From Clytia hemisphaerica (lineage: Eukaryota > Cnidaria > Hydrozoa > Leptothecata > Clytiidae): a stretch of 64,000 nucleotides of DNA. The DNA lies in NCBI GenBank assembly GCA_902728285.1, contig CACVBU010000393.1, forward strand, positions 124,001-188,000, given 5' to 3'. The notes beneath the pieces were generated by a model, which worked only from the letters and a program-made list of their open reading frames with translations, did no database searches and was not told the DNA's origin. Shown here in pieces: positions 36,701 to 49,571 of this stretch (position 1 is its first letter; every line of letters starts with the position of its first letter). Position numbers and translations under genes: made by a program.

Positions 36701-39700
36701 GCTAAGAAACAATTTTAATGACATTTATACCATGTGTCAGCTTGTCTTGAATCCTGAAGGTTTGAAATATACCTTTTGATTGCAATGTCACACTTTAATA
36801 ATTGTTTCAAGTTACTCTGTAGGATTTGAAAACCAATTGTAGAAAACTTTTTAAGTATGAAACTGTTACCTGTCATGAAACTTTAATCTAGAAGTACTTA
36901 ATACCAAACAGCTGTTTTATGATGGAAATCCCTCAAAAATGAACAAAGATATATCATCATATATAATTACAATAGCCTGCAAAATTGAAGGCTTGTACAA
37001 GAAAGAAAAATTCCCGGTTATTTGCTAGCAAGTGTCTGCTTGGATTAAATCCTTTAGAAATAGAATTTATACAATTAATTGTCGCTGACATAATGTCTAC
37101 CGGCTTGCAATTGATAATTGCAGGACTCAAGTGGAGAGTTACCAGCAAGATGCCAATAGATTTAATGGTATCAGCCAGAAGAATTTTTATGTAGTTAAAA
37201 TCATTAGGCGATTCTCAAATGTATTTTGGCTTAGAACCTTAGCTAGGTACTAATTTTTTTATGCTTTTAGTTTGGACGGTTTGAAAAATGTAACTACCAT
37301 TTAAAAATGGTGAAGAGGTTCTTACTTTGAAAACTCTAAATAATTTTGTTACAATATCTTTGTTTATGTTACAGGAAGCCTTCTGGAATGCGGCTTGAAG
37401 AGAACTTGCTGCATGAAGAAAGCAGAGGAAAACTTGTTATCTTCAAGTGAAAAAGCCCGCATTGGCTTGTCTAACCCACTTCACAAATTGAAAGATATGT
37501 TTCAAGGGAAAAGAGTGGAGTTTAAAGGTATGTCATATTGTTTATTCAAAAGATATTCCCACTCAGCGATACAATATGAAGATATTGAGTTGCATTTGCA
37601 TAAGGCTGTTCAAATTAACAATGGCATAAATTAAAAGCAGGAAGGACGAGAGTTGAAATGACTATATTAAATGACAAGAGGAAGAGACCTTTGATTTGAT
37701 GGCTTCCCCTTTAAAAGGTTGTACCAACCTCTCATTAATTCTCATGTCATTGAATACCAAAGAAAGTATAGAAAAGTGCTTCTTGCGTAATTTCCGCGTA
37801 TTTTCCGCGGTAAAGAGTGCAGGAAAAGTGAGCACGCTATTCTATTTTGAACCCTTTGTCTATTGATATTGCTCAATCATTTTGTTTGACATTTTGAAGT
37901 TAAAAAAAAAGGCTGAAGCCCTTGCAAAGTACAAGAGTATTTTTTCATGATGAAGCTAATCCCGAATTTAATCCTTTGTCACTTCTTTACCGAAAGATAC
38001 AAACTTTTCAACCATTTAAAATATACCCTTATGGCTAACAAGAATAAATACCCTTTTTACTTTTTTGTGTCATTTTCAAGGTTCTCATCTTTCCCTTTCC
38101 ATATGTTCTACTTTTATTAAAAATGACACGGACCAATAATTGGTTTGTCATGGGGAGATTTTGTACTCGAACACTTTTCTTTTATGAGAAGGGATCGTCA
38201 TTTGCTAAGCTGATTATTGATGAATCAAATTTCCTTCGCTTTTATTCTCCTCTTTATTTTCGTCGCCTTGGTGTGACGCGTCATTTGTACAAAGAGAAAT
38301 CGATGACAATTTGGGTTATTTGTGATCTTATGTTACTTCACATTTTTTAAACAAGCTTCTAATTTTTTATTTTCATTTTCATAATGGGCATTAAAAAAGT
38401 TAGCACATCCAAAGATCTTCCAGTTCACAAACTTTGTCATTGCTCACGGACGAAGTATAAGAATTTTTTGCTTTTTTAATCACTCACTAATCTTTATGGC
38501 TCCATTAAAGACCTTTCCCTTGGTTTCAAATCCTTTTGTTAATGTTTTACTAATTGGATTCTGGTTTCATTGCTGATCATTAAGTTTGAAATTATTTTTC
38601 GTGGTTTTTTTATCACTAAAACTCGTCGTGGTTTTTTCCTAATGTTGATTATCCCCCTCTTTTTTAAGACAACTATCAAATTATGATGAACGTGTCACAG
38701 AGTAACCTCCATTCCATGTTCGAAAACACGTACAAATCACACTACACGAACAATGCTTATATTATCGATGATTTATACAAATCCCTTCGACAATACATTA
38801 ATGGTGGAGAACTTGACTTGAGAGTGAAATTCAACACTTTCTTCGGAAATCTCCACGAAAAAGTTTACGTCATGGTTAACCCTGGCAAAACTTTCGATGC
38901 AAAATACAGAAATTGTATCCGAGACAACACGAACTCTGTCAAACCTTTTGGCGACAAACAAAACACAATTTCCACACAAATGACCCGAGCTTTTGAAGCG
39001 TCGAGGGTATTTTTACAAGGCCTCAAAGAAGGCATGGACGTTAGTTTGAAATTACTGGATTCACCAGTTCATGAAAAGTGTAAATTAGCTTTCATGAAAA
39101 TGTCAAAATGCTCGATATGTTATGGACTCAATCCTAACGGGAAACCCTGCGCCAATTATTGTTTGAATGTAATGAAAGGCTGTTACGCTTACACTATGAT
39201 GTTTCAACCGCGATGGAATACTTATATTCACGCTATGACGGAGCTAGTCGCTAAATTAAAAGGTCCCTTTAATATGGAAGTATTCGTTGTACCATTGGGC
39301 GTTCAGATTTCTGGAGCTATCATGACCTTCCAAGAGAATATTCAGAATGTCACACGCAAGGTAAATCAATCATGATACGTTAGAAATATTATATTAAAGA
39401 TGCCATTTATTTTAAATACGATTTCTGTCTAGGTTGTTGAATTAAACATGCTTATTGGTAGGAGCATAATGCGGAATTTTTAATCAATCAAAATATGAGA
39501 TAAGGTTATTTCTGCCTCCAAAAGAATTTTATCTTCTATTTAAATCGTCTGTTTGGTCGAAATATTTTAATATCGTTTTCTCTTTTCTTTCCGATAACAA
39601 TCTTTCTCGATATTCTACTAATCGGATTTTATTTATGCTTAGACGAGATGAGTAGAAGATTTTGGTTTTTGAATATTTTAGGTTGAAGCTGTGTGTGGCC

Positions 39701-42036
39701 AACCAGCCGCAAACAAGAACTTCCTGAATGGCGATGCAAATTCGAGAAGTCGCCGTGACACAGCAGCGGCCGACCAAGCCAAGAAGTCATTAGACCGGTT
39801 GAAAGTCTCTTCGGAACAAGTGGTTAGCTCTGGCACCGATTTCCAGAAACAGACACAGGCCATAATTGATAGTTTGAAAAACGACCGCTTCATCCCAAGG
39901 TTCATGATGGGAAAAGAGGAAGATATCAAGGCCACAGCTTATGAAAAGTGAGTTGTTGTTTTTTTGTTTATTTTGGGCTTCTTTTAGAAAGAAAGTCTGG
40001 TTGACTTCCGTCAACACTTTGGTTTTGTCTGTCTTTGGAAAGATGACCCCCTTCTTTTTGACGATCTGTTATATAACTGACATAAAGATATCACAACAAG
40101 TAGAGATCGATAAAGAACACATTTCTTTTGATTATTACACCATGAATTGAGTAACGCCCTCTTATTTCCTCCAAAGCCAAAAGGCGTTCTTTAGTCAATT
40201 GAGTAAAAAGAAGGGTTGATAAAATCAACCTTTCCAATTTCCGACGTAATTATAACGAAATTTGTTTTTTGTTGTGTTTTTCGACTACACTACGTTATAA
40301 CTTCACGAGAGTTTTATTGAAAAGGCTTTTACATTTTTTCACGCCTTTTTGACACGCTCTTTTTGCTGACTGACGCTAGGTAGGTTTGTTGGTTTTAGCA
40401 TGCTTGGACACTGCTAGTAACTTTTGTCTCCCCTTTCATTCAGACTTCTCGCAGAAACGAAGAAAAAGTTGAGGGATTTGGAGGATTATTGGTATCTTTT
40501 ACCAAATCAAATATGTTCGGCTGGAATTGCTTCACAAAATAACACTAATTGTTGGAACGGCCAAAACACTAATGGGTAAGTGGAAAATACGAATTATCCT
40601 TTTCATGGGACTTTTTGACGAGGGCAGACGAGGGCCTTTGAATTTTATTGAATTGTACTGATAACAAATGAATACATACTCTTAGGTTCCAAATAAACGC
40701 CCCCCCCCCGCTTGTTAATTTTTCGAAAATTTTCCAACCCCCCCGGATCTTATAAGGACCCCCCCCCCCGTTTATTAATCTCTAAGAATATTTCCAGCTG
40801 TCAAATAGAAGGCCCCTTATTTTGCTCTAAATAGCCTGATTTTAGCCTATTTTTACCTTATTTTTGGGTTTCAGAAGTTCAATTTCCAACCCCCCGGCAA
40901 TTAGCCCCCCCCCCCCCCCCCGTTTATTGAAATTAGAAAAATTTTCCAACCCCCCCCCGTTTATTTGGAACCTAAGAGTATATTACAATAGCGCTACGCG
41001 TCGCATACGTCACTATTATCTTAGCTAAAATTGTACGACTTTAAATCCCACAGTTTATTTGGAAATGGTTGGAAAACTGAGAAAGATTACCTTTTTTGCT
41101 ATTGTAAGCATTAACGTGCAAGATCAATTAACGTAAAGAAGGACGGGACTGAAAGTCGTACAAACAAGAAAATTTATGTAGATTTGAGACTAATTTTAGA
41201 GTCAAAGCAGTGTGCTTTTTTGCCGCTTGGTAACTTGACTGTTATTTGTGAATCTAGATTTAAGTATTAAGTTTAATTATAAAAGTAAGTAGAATTGGGT
41301 GTCATTGATTAAAGTCGTGACGGAGATTTAAAAAAAGTTTTATTCGTGCGAAATACCATCACTTGAAATTAATGTGACCCCTGATCGAATTCGGTGAATG
41401 AAAAAAAATGATTGCGCTTTCTTTTCCAGTTACACGAAACCAGTGGTAAAAGGAAATCTCAAAGACCTTTTCAACTCTAACCCAGAAATGGATTTGACAT
41501 CAAAATCTAAAGAGTACGATAGTGGCGTGTTGACACTGGATGCCAAACTTCAAGACATTATCAAACAAATCGATTCGGTGATGGGAGGCAACGGTATCGT
41601 GCAGCCAGATACTGAAGCCTCAGGTTCTGGCAGTGGTGACGACAGTTCTGGCGATAATGACAATGAAGGGAGTGGTGAACGACCTGCCACTACTGAGGAA
41701 CCAGAGGAAGGTTCTGCGACAGGCAGCGGTGACGGGAAGAATGGTGGTGGTGAGAATAAGACGAAGCCTCCAGTTCGCGTCACTACTGAATCCAACAGCG
41801 TGGTCACGGATGCACCTACCATCCCTACGTGTCATCCCAATGATGCTAACTGCTTACCCGACGAAAATAATATTGGGCCAAACGGCGTTAACGCTGCTGC
41901 TCCACCCGAAATTCCACCATGGCAATCTCGTAATAAACAAACTCAAGAAAACCCTAGTAATGCCAGTACCACCTTAACAACGAACTTTTCTTTCATATCT
42001 ACACTGGTCGTATTAATAGTTTACTGGATCTGGTAA
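33795..42036 (+). CDS. GPC: Glypican (GPC1/2/4/6-type heparan sulfate proteoglycan core protein)
   Basis: Exons: 33795-33948, 37375-37527, 38669-39360, 39682-39947, 40444-40575, 41430-42036, joined in frame to 667 aa; vertebrate glypicans are about 550-580 aa. GPI-anchored heparan sulfate carrier that modulates Wnt, Hedgehog, BMP and FGF at the cell surface. Seen: a signal peptide (MKWFFFLFGVWNLVVIS); 14 cysteines in exons 1-5 at glypican-like spacing; the signature CSICYGL...PCANYCLNVMKGC; GPFNMEVF and AIMTFQENIQNVT, like GPC4/6; a furin-type site RSRR after the cysteine domain; Ser-Gly clusters SGSGDD, EGSG and TGSGDG near the C-terminus; NVT, NNT and NAS sequons; and a final hydrophobic FISTLVVLIVYWIW for the GPI signal. 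In-frame upstream ATG at 33762 is possible, but 33795 gives the cleaner signal peptide. Exon 6 adds an acidic, Thr-rich stalk. Confidence 0.93.
35744..35858. mobile_element. Fold-back element in glypican intron 1
   Basis: 28-bp arms (AGTTATCAGACATTTGCTTG... against its complement) enclose about 60 bp that include CCTCGCCTAAAGGCTCG. The arms differ at three positions. Non-coding MITE-like remnant. Confidence 0.65.
36121..36238. mobile_element. 118-bp MITE, CCAGACGAT ends, 6-bp TSD ACATTC
   Basis: It begins CCAGACGAT and ends ATCGTCTGG, with ACATTC on both sides (36115-36120 and 36239-36244). The inside is almost only TCGATTG/TTCGATT-type words, giving long self-complementarity. It is the smallest of three members here; the larger ones are at 54712-55206 and 55480-57223. 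It lies in glypican intron 1. Confidence 0.88.
40679..40978. mobile_element. Mariner-type MITE with long C tracts, glypican intron 5
   Basis: Perfect inverted ends, CTCTTAGGTTCCAAATAAAC and its complement, flanked by TA on both sides. The inside holds five oligo-C runs of about 7-17 C, each followed by GTTTATT or related sequence, so it looks like a duplicated C-rich module. It is 300 bp and non-coding. Confidence 0.85.
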
Positions 42037-44140
42037 TAAGTTTAACATGATTATATTTGCTGCACTCTCGACGGTGTTGCTCGAGGTATAATACTTTTAA
42101 AAGAAGGTTGATATGAGTGCCCAATCGAAGGGAATGCTCCTCGTGTTTGTATTTTGTTATGACGCGTGTATGCCGAACAATGGATATGTTACGGTATTGG
42201 TCAGAAATAAATATGTTAATATTAATCCATGAATGGAAGACTTTTCTTTGGGATAAATCTTCCTTACTAAGTTAAGAAAAATGAACGTTTTTATTATTAT
42301 ATTAATATGAAGTTCTTATTAGCCCCAAATATCTAGATTTTAAGAGTACAGTAACTTCATTCTCCATTCATTAAACCTCTAAATTGTAAATAACAAGAAA
42401 TCACCAATTTCAAAAATATTTTAGGTCGATCGCCAAAACTTTTCCAAGTTCGGCATTTTGTTACCTTACTGACTATTTCTCAAGCGATAGGTAAAATACT
42501 ATTTAACGGTGTTGATGTGAAATTCAATGGATTTGATTTTGCATCGTGAACACAATAAACATGTCATTTTTGTATATAGGTGAAAATTTTTTATATATTA
42601 TTGATCATGATGTTCTTGGCTTTCGCTGTTCATAGCCATCAACCTCAAAGATTTGTTTCGATTATAAAGTACTGGTTGAAGAGGCTGTTTTCTTTTGTCG
42701 CAGTTTGCAGGAACCTTCTATGGCTGTTTTGTTTCCAAAACTATCAAAAACCCTATCAGGTGGTGCAGCGATACAAGGTTCGTGCAAACACACTGTCTCT
42801 TTTGTTCTATAGTGTTCCTTATTATATTATTATTATTTTTTGTTACTTACTTTATATTCTTTGTTACTAATTTGAAATAATTTTATAAAATCGTTTTTAT
42901 TTATCTAAGTACATGAATGAATGTCTAACAAATTGTAAAATGTGGACAGTTTTTGGTATTCTGAAAGCTGTGCCAAAAGTCCATCTTCTCTCCGTTAAGT
43001 GTAACTTTTCTTTTTTATTGTGAAAGTTTGTTTTATTTTTATTGATTGTTTTTACGCATAAAAATGTAAAACATTTTATAATATGCGTCGCACTGCCTCT
43101 TGAATATCAAGCCATTTGTATCTTTTTTCGCGAACTTCCAGTCATTGTCGTTCGCTCAAATTCTTGTCATATTCGAAAAAAGTGCTTACAGTTACAACTC
43201 AATACGAAGTTTGAATGGTGTTTTCTGCTTATCTATGTTTGAGGTTTTTAGCTTGATTTGATGAAGATGTTTGAGAAATGTCAGTGGAAAATGGAAAAGT
43301 TTCAGCGTGAGCGAGCAATGCTTATATTTTTTATATCATGTTATTGTGAACACTATACTTTTTTAAATAAATAAAAACTAAGTGATATCTACTCCCGAAT
43401 TGTCGTGGATTTGACTTTTCTTACCTTACACATAACTAGGTTTAAATTAAATTACTTTCATAATTTAACGCGTACCTTGGACGGAGCTGTTTTATTTAAA
43501 TATCGTAATTCATTTACTCCAATAATTACTGTCGTTTTGCAATAGATTTCACTTCCCGCACTAAGATTCCACTGCCACTTTCTTAGCGGAAAAAAAGACA
43601 CCAGGACCAGGAAAGTTACTTTTGAATTGAAACTTTTGAATTAATAAAAATGACGCGTTCTCGAGACCTCGAAAGTTAACAAACAATACCAATTTTGGAT
43701 ACTACTAAATCAGGGCTATCCAGCTGCAAGCTGTGATAATGATTTTTCCTAATATATTTTGAGATGCCTTATAGTTTTTAAAAGATACTTCACTAATTGG
43801 TCATTTAAAGTGATAGAGATGACGCGTTCTTTAGAAAAAGTAATAAGATTCCTTTATTACATCTTAACGACCAACCAAATCAAATAAGAGCTTGTAAAAA
43901 CTCCAGCTTGTCCCTATATTTTTTATTCTTTGAGACAAATCAAATTTGTCTGAATGAAATATTAGAACACCAAAATCAGATAAGAAAATTGCAAATAACT
44001 CACTCTAGCTCCAATATTCGAAATATGAGTTACAGTAAAAAATCTTTGTATTCCGTTCCTACAAGTTTGACTTGATATAATAGTTTGTAACAAAAAATTA
44101 ACATTACAGTATATGGCCCCCAAAACGGAGCTGTTTCAGA
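42037..44140 (+). other. Glypican 3' flank, no further gene
   Basis: AATAAA occurs at 42206-42211, near 42549, and as AATAAATAAA near 43366, so the glypican 3' UTR could be about 200 or 1350 nt. A hydrophobic frame near 42580-42870 has no homology I recognise and lies in probable 3' UTR. Confidence 0.4.
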
Positions 44141-44618
44141 AGCAGCCGGCAGAGAGATTTTTTAGAAATATGTGTTCTTATCTTCTAGAGACCAAATGTT
44201 ATGACCTTTCCATTTTTTATACAAATGATGTGTTCTGATTTCTAGGAAACCTTTATCGCACTACTTTTCTTCCTAAACTTATCACTACTTTATGGTTTGA
44301 TGTGTTCTAAAATCTAGTAAAAACAGTTTGCCAAGATGAACTTGTAAGATATTTGTTTTTCTCCACGAAAGATGTGTTCTGAAAACTTCTTCCTCTTCAA
44401 CAAGATTACAACAATTTTCTCTTGGTTATACCCCTGTCTCCTTAAAAATGTGTTCTGAATGCTTTCTACGGTTACCTAGACAACAAGAACACGTTAGATG
44501 ACCTTGATTATACCNNNNNNNTGATTAATTTTCGAAGATTTGATCAAAACAAATCAAAATTTCTAGCTGAAATATCCTCTCAGAACACATCGGAAAAAAG
44601 GTCGCCTCGCCGGCTGCT
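44141..44618. mobile_element. TIR element with ATGTGTTCT subterminal repeats (contains assembly gap)
   Basis: The ends AGCAGCCGGC and GCCGGCTGCT are inverted. ATGTGTTCT follows the left end and is repeated about five times to 44460, often as GATGTGTTCTGA; one inverted copy, AGAACACAT, lies by the right end. Seven Ns interrupt it at 44515-44521. No clear target duplication or coding region. Confidence 0.6.
44515..44521. other. Assembly gap (7 N)
   Basis: The only ambiguous bases in the window. They lie inside a repeat element, where assembly is expected to fail. Confidence 0.95.
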
Positions 44619-46210
44619 TTCGATATTTGTACTTTAAAACTTGGGAAAGCTTCACATTCAATCCTAACACATTTTTTTTGAGAACATTGCTAATTTTCTT
44701 CTTCCTTGTTTTTTCAAACTTTTTTCAAACATTAGTTTCGAAAATCCCTTGTTTTGGACTGAAACCGTCAAAAGGCAAACTAAAATTGGAAATTACCCCT
44801 AAAAACCTAAAAACTGGGTAACTCTGGAAAGTATAATCATACCAACTCAGTAATTCAAAGTTTTTCAGAAAATTCGAAATATTTCACGATAAAATTAACA
44901 TTAAAGACTGCTATAGTATTTTGCACGGGATTTTGCACTCAGCCAGGCCTGAAACACTTATTGTTTTGGTATGAATTTTTTTGCAAAATTAATTAATTCA
45001 AGACATGTTTAAAGATTTTGTTTTTAAGTAAGAGTCATATCGTTTGCTTACTTATCAATTTTAATTCACAAGCTTTCTTACATTGGATTGACATGGATGC
45101 GAAGCAAGATTGAAGTCAAAAACAATCATACAAAAACCTTTATTCTAAGAAAATTATCTTTTGGGAAAGAAATTAGACATGTTGGAGCTTAATCTTGAGA
45201 TATATTATAAAAATCATAAATTTTACTTCCATAAATTTAAAGTTGTAAATTTAAGGGAAAACAAAAATGTGTTCATAGTTTCCCTATTACCACCGGGCTT
45301 GATAAATAATTTGATTTTAACTACACGTACATCTACGTTTTAGGGGCCCCAAACCTGCGGCGTTTTAACAACCAAGGGTATACTAACTACCGTGAAAAAC
45401 ACAGGTCAAAATCATATATCGACGCTGTGTCGACCAATCCAGATTCTATTCAGCGCGCAATCAACGCAGAGAAAAGTAACCATGACGACCAAACAAGATC
45501 TTGGATGAAGTTCAAAGTTGATATTTTTATTCCCGTCGTTGAAAACACAACTCAAAAATATCATCAATGCTTTTTAAAAAGAGTATAGTGATAGAGAATC
45601 ATAACATAAAGTTTGTCTATTATTTCGATTCAATCAAAGTGACATTTCCATAATTAAAAGTTTAGTAATTACTGTTATACATTTGGGGATCATGCAAAAG
45701 ATTTCTTTTGAAAGAAACTCATTTCAATTACACTTGGAGGTTTCTGGGGAATTCGTAAATAGTAAACTGCATATTGATACAGTTTGCTAGACATTAATAA
45801 GACAAATAAGGTAATATTTGCTCTTCATCTTTGATTTTTTCTACAGTGATTATATTGACACATGCGCGATAAAATTTCTATTGTTGGTCTTCAGAGGTTG
45901 AAATATTCTCAACCTCTGATACTCAGGGTAGGGGTATACTGTAAAAGTTTTATCAAACAAATTTATGCCCAAAACCATTTTTAGATTTTTTAGTTTAGGA
46001 ATATGAACTGCCTTCTCTCCGGAATACCGTATATATGTACAATAGATTCTGGCTGTTTGAACCTGCACTTAGTCGAATATTTCGCTTATTCACAGTGAGT
46101 TGGTGTTCCCCTTGGATCTGCTTACCTAATTCAGCCAAAAACGCTTTCGGTTATTTAACTTTGATGACCTTATTTTCGGCGAAAAAAAATATTTTGAAAA
46201 ATCTTTTGCA
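44619..46210. other. Gene-free stretch
   Basis: AT-rich on both strands. Frames up to about 70 codons are present but have no recognisable domain. Confidence 0.4.
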
Positions 46211-46878
46211 CTAAAGTCTATTCACGATAAGTGTGCACTCTTTTTTCTTTTACCTATAACTTTTGAAGGAGTTCTTTAATCTTCATAAATTTAGTATCAT
46301 TGGGAAGATATTAGTGAGTGGAACAATTTGAAATAAAAAATCTTTAGAAAAGTTCTAAAAATGAAGATGAAAATGAAGAAGAAAAAAATGAAAATCTTGA
46401 GGTAAATCCCTAATCATCGAACGTCATCACTGTGAAAAAATTTCTCAAAAATAATCATTCAGTCAAAAGATATCAAACAAAGTTATAAGCTGATTGGCGT
46501 CTAAAAACACTGTTTTCTGCTGTTTTTTGGGGTCAATCACTTATCAACTTTGTATCATAACTTTATATTATATATAATTGAATAAATATATTGAATAAAT
46601 ATTTTAGTGAAATTTTTTCACAGTGATGACTTCCTAAGATCAAACAAAGAATCTCTCCAGTGAAAATGAAAATTATAGCACTTTTCTGCAAGATATTCAT
46701 TTTTTTCTTCTTTAATTTCATCTTCGTTTTTAGAATTTTTTTAAAGACTTTTTTATTTCAAATTGTTCCACTCACAAATATCTCTCCAACGATACCAAAT
46801 TTAAAAAAATTGAAGATTTCCTTCAAAAGTTATAGGCAAAAGAAAAAAAAGTGCACACTTATCGTGAACAGACTTTAG
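46211..46878. mobile_element. 668-bp fold-back element
   Basis: CTAAAGTCTATTCACGATAA begins an arm that reappears inverted, ending ATCGTGAACAGACTTTAG. The arms continue inward through GTGCAC...ACCTATAACTTTTGAAG and GAACAATTTGAAATAAAAA to the paired words CATCACTGTGAAAAAATTTC / GAAATTTTTTCACAGTGATG near 46431 and 46612. Each arm is more than 200 bp with scattered mismatches. Non-coding. Confidence 0.8.
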
Positions 46879-49448
46879 ATGGTGTATCTTCAACCAAATT
46901 AAAACAGATTTTCGGAAAATTTTTGTAAAACCTTTTTTCTCTCTTGAAAATAGTGGCTTTTGATCAGTTTTTCATCCCAATTTTTAAAAAAGAGTAAAAA
47001 AAAGAGTCATAACTCTTGATACACTAATTTAGAAAATTTTTCCAAAATTTTTAAGATAGTTCAATCTTTTGCAGCCTTTGCAGTTATGATAATTCTAAAA
47101 AGATTTGAAACAAAAAGGTTAATTACCAATTTAAAACTAAGCACTTTTTATAAGAGAGGGTAAAATAACATTTCAATTACGTCTTTTTCATGTTCATACA
47201 AAGGGGATACAAAGCCAATAGAAAATGATGCTATGATCATTTTTGTAATTTGCTAATCACTCTTGATAAAATAAATTCTCAACAACTTATAAAATAAAGA
47301 CAGTCTTTTGTTAGAAGTGGAAAGAAACTCAAAACACAAGTTTTATCTTCAAGTCTCATAAATAATCTTTTGACTATGGTCAGAGTCCTTAACCACAAAC
47401 TTTCAATTACTTCAAAAAAGTCCATCCCACTATCCCATGAAAAAACTTTGTAATCTGGTGGGAAAACGTATTTTTCAGTTTTTGGAACTTCCGGTTATTC
47501 AAAGTAAATTCCCGAGTGTTCGAAAAGCAGACAAATGCCAGGGTATTATCTAGGCGCTATCAACAGTAAGCATTAATGAATAAGCTAATAATACGACACG
47601 GAACGAGGTTGTACACAGTTCTACAGTTACAGAAATACGTTATTATGCTAACGCCCACTGCCACCCCCACACTTATCTGGCATCTTTTGGCGGCCGCCAA
47701 TCCAGCAAGCCAATTAGAGAACACTTGAAGAATACTTTAAGAATAGTCATCGGTGGGGGGGATAATGATCTGACCTGGTTGATCAAAGCCAAAAACAATC
47801 AAAACATGATTCGGTTCGAGGTGGGGGCTTGGGGGGAAGAGGAGGATGACGAGGAGGATGAGATCATTCGGTGATCATTCTGACCAATATGTAAGCAACA
47901 TGAAGAACCAGCCTCGTATCCGTATATCCCAGGCTTAACTTACGTTTTACGTACGAGAGATAGATGCACGAGAGATTATATCGATTATATCACAGTAACA
48001 TCAAAAAGAAAGCAGATAATAAATACGACCTGGGGGACGACGAGGTTGACATATTCTTATAAAAAAAGCATTATCCCCACTTCTGCTTGTCTCTTCAATT
48101 AGGGTATGTTAATCTCACAAGAGCAGCCAACCACGGATATTTCTCAAATTTACTATTTCTCAAAGGTACTATTTTTCCAGGAGAGAAAACTTTAGGGAGA
48201 AATCCCAGGAACATTTTTCTTAGCGAACAGACATGAAAATCTAGGAGGATGTGAATTTTATCAAAAGGACAGGCTGGACAGGCACACCAATCTCATTAAA
48301 ATATCTGTTCGGAAAATCCAGGAGCGTTTGAAAAAAAGAACACATCAATTTTTCCAGCAGAACTCTGTTGCGTTAGCAAAATCCAGGAGCAATCATGAAA
48401 AAGAACACATATACATGTTTTTTTTATAAGCATACAAAAATCCGAAAACAGGCTCAGAGATGCTTAGGTCGAAAGCTTAATAAGGCTGAAAGATGCTTAG
48501 GGAATATAGCCTGAAAGTCTGCCAACCCCTCCCAAATTGAAATATTCGATCAAATTAAAGAAATAGCCCAAAATCGACTTTCTCGCCAGAACTTTAAATC
48601 TTGAAAAACGTTAAAATAACCGGAATTCTCATTCTATTTCGACCATGATTGTATTACTTATTGAGTCTTCATTGGATTGGTAATCATCGATAGAATTTAT
48701 CGGATCAATTAGAAATCGATTTCATTTCAGTAAAGTTAAAAATTTATCACCCTTTCGGTGACGACATTTAGGGCCAAAATGACGTCCTCATGTCACAAGA
48801 TTCACAGTATTTTGAGTTTTGATCCGTTTTAAGTTGTAATTTTTAGATTTATGGAATTTTGGATTTTCGGAATTTCTTTGGGGTTTTGGATTTTCGGAAA
48901 CAGAGTACGATATACTTTTGAGCAGCGGATTGATAGCCTTCACCTCTTAATACATAACTAGTGTGGGCTTGAGGTGTCTATAGAATCCTTTCGCTTTGCG
49001 AACACGAGACTCGTTCTCCGTGCGTAACCCCTTTTACGATTGATATTTCTTTAGTCTGGAAATATGACCGCGTTGACTTTGGGAGACTGGGTAAGCGGCG
49101 GGAGAAAAATCAAAACAAAACAGGACTTGGCTGGGAATCAAAGGGAAAAACGCAACAAAAATATGTCCAGATTAACTTTTACTTTGGAGTTCTTCCATAA
49201 AAGACACTAAAATCAAATCTGATGAACAAAGAATTAATTATAAAACTGCTTGACACGACAAAATATTTTCAACTTTTGGCAAATCTCACTTTAATAAAAC
49301 ACTGTCAAAAACCTGTTTTTTTAACGCAGGGTCGGCTTTTTATTGCATTTGCTTGGGTCGCGAGCGAGGCGGGTCGGCTTTTTTCCAAGGGTCGAGGGTC
49401 GGCCTTTTTCCAGGGTCAGGGTCGAGGTCGAGGGAAAGATGATATGTG
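46879..49448. other. Gene-free stretch left of the DIRS element
   Basis: No gene was recognised. 49330-49432 carries a short GGGTCGGC/TTTTTCC tandem directly beside the DIRS left end. The poly-purine word GAGGAGGATGAC lies near 47840. Confidence 0.4.
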
Positions 49449-49546
49449 ATTTTATATCGCTTAAAATCAGACGAATTCATTATGCCGAGCGGACGCAGTC
49501 TAGAGTGAGTCTTCACAAAAGGCTGCGGAACGCCGGCTAAGTCCTC
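49449..49546 (+). repeat. DIRS left terminal repeat
   Basis: 98 bp matched exactly, inverted, at 53708-53805. Its distal 11 bp (ATTTTATATCG) are absent from the right terminal repeat. Confidence 0.9.
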
Positions 49547-49571
49547 TTCTCACTTTCGTTTTCGGATCAAG

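Noticed and set aside
42580-42870. Hydrophobic short frame after the glypican gene, looking like a signal peptide
   Set aside because: It starts in probable 3' UTR, has no homology I recognise and no splice partner; AT-rich DNA gives such Phe/Leu/Ile-rich frames by chance.
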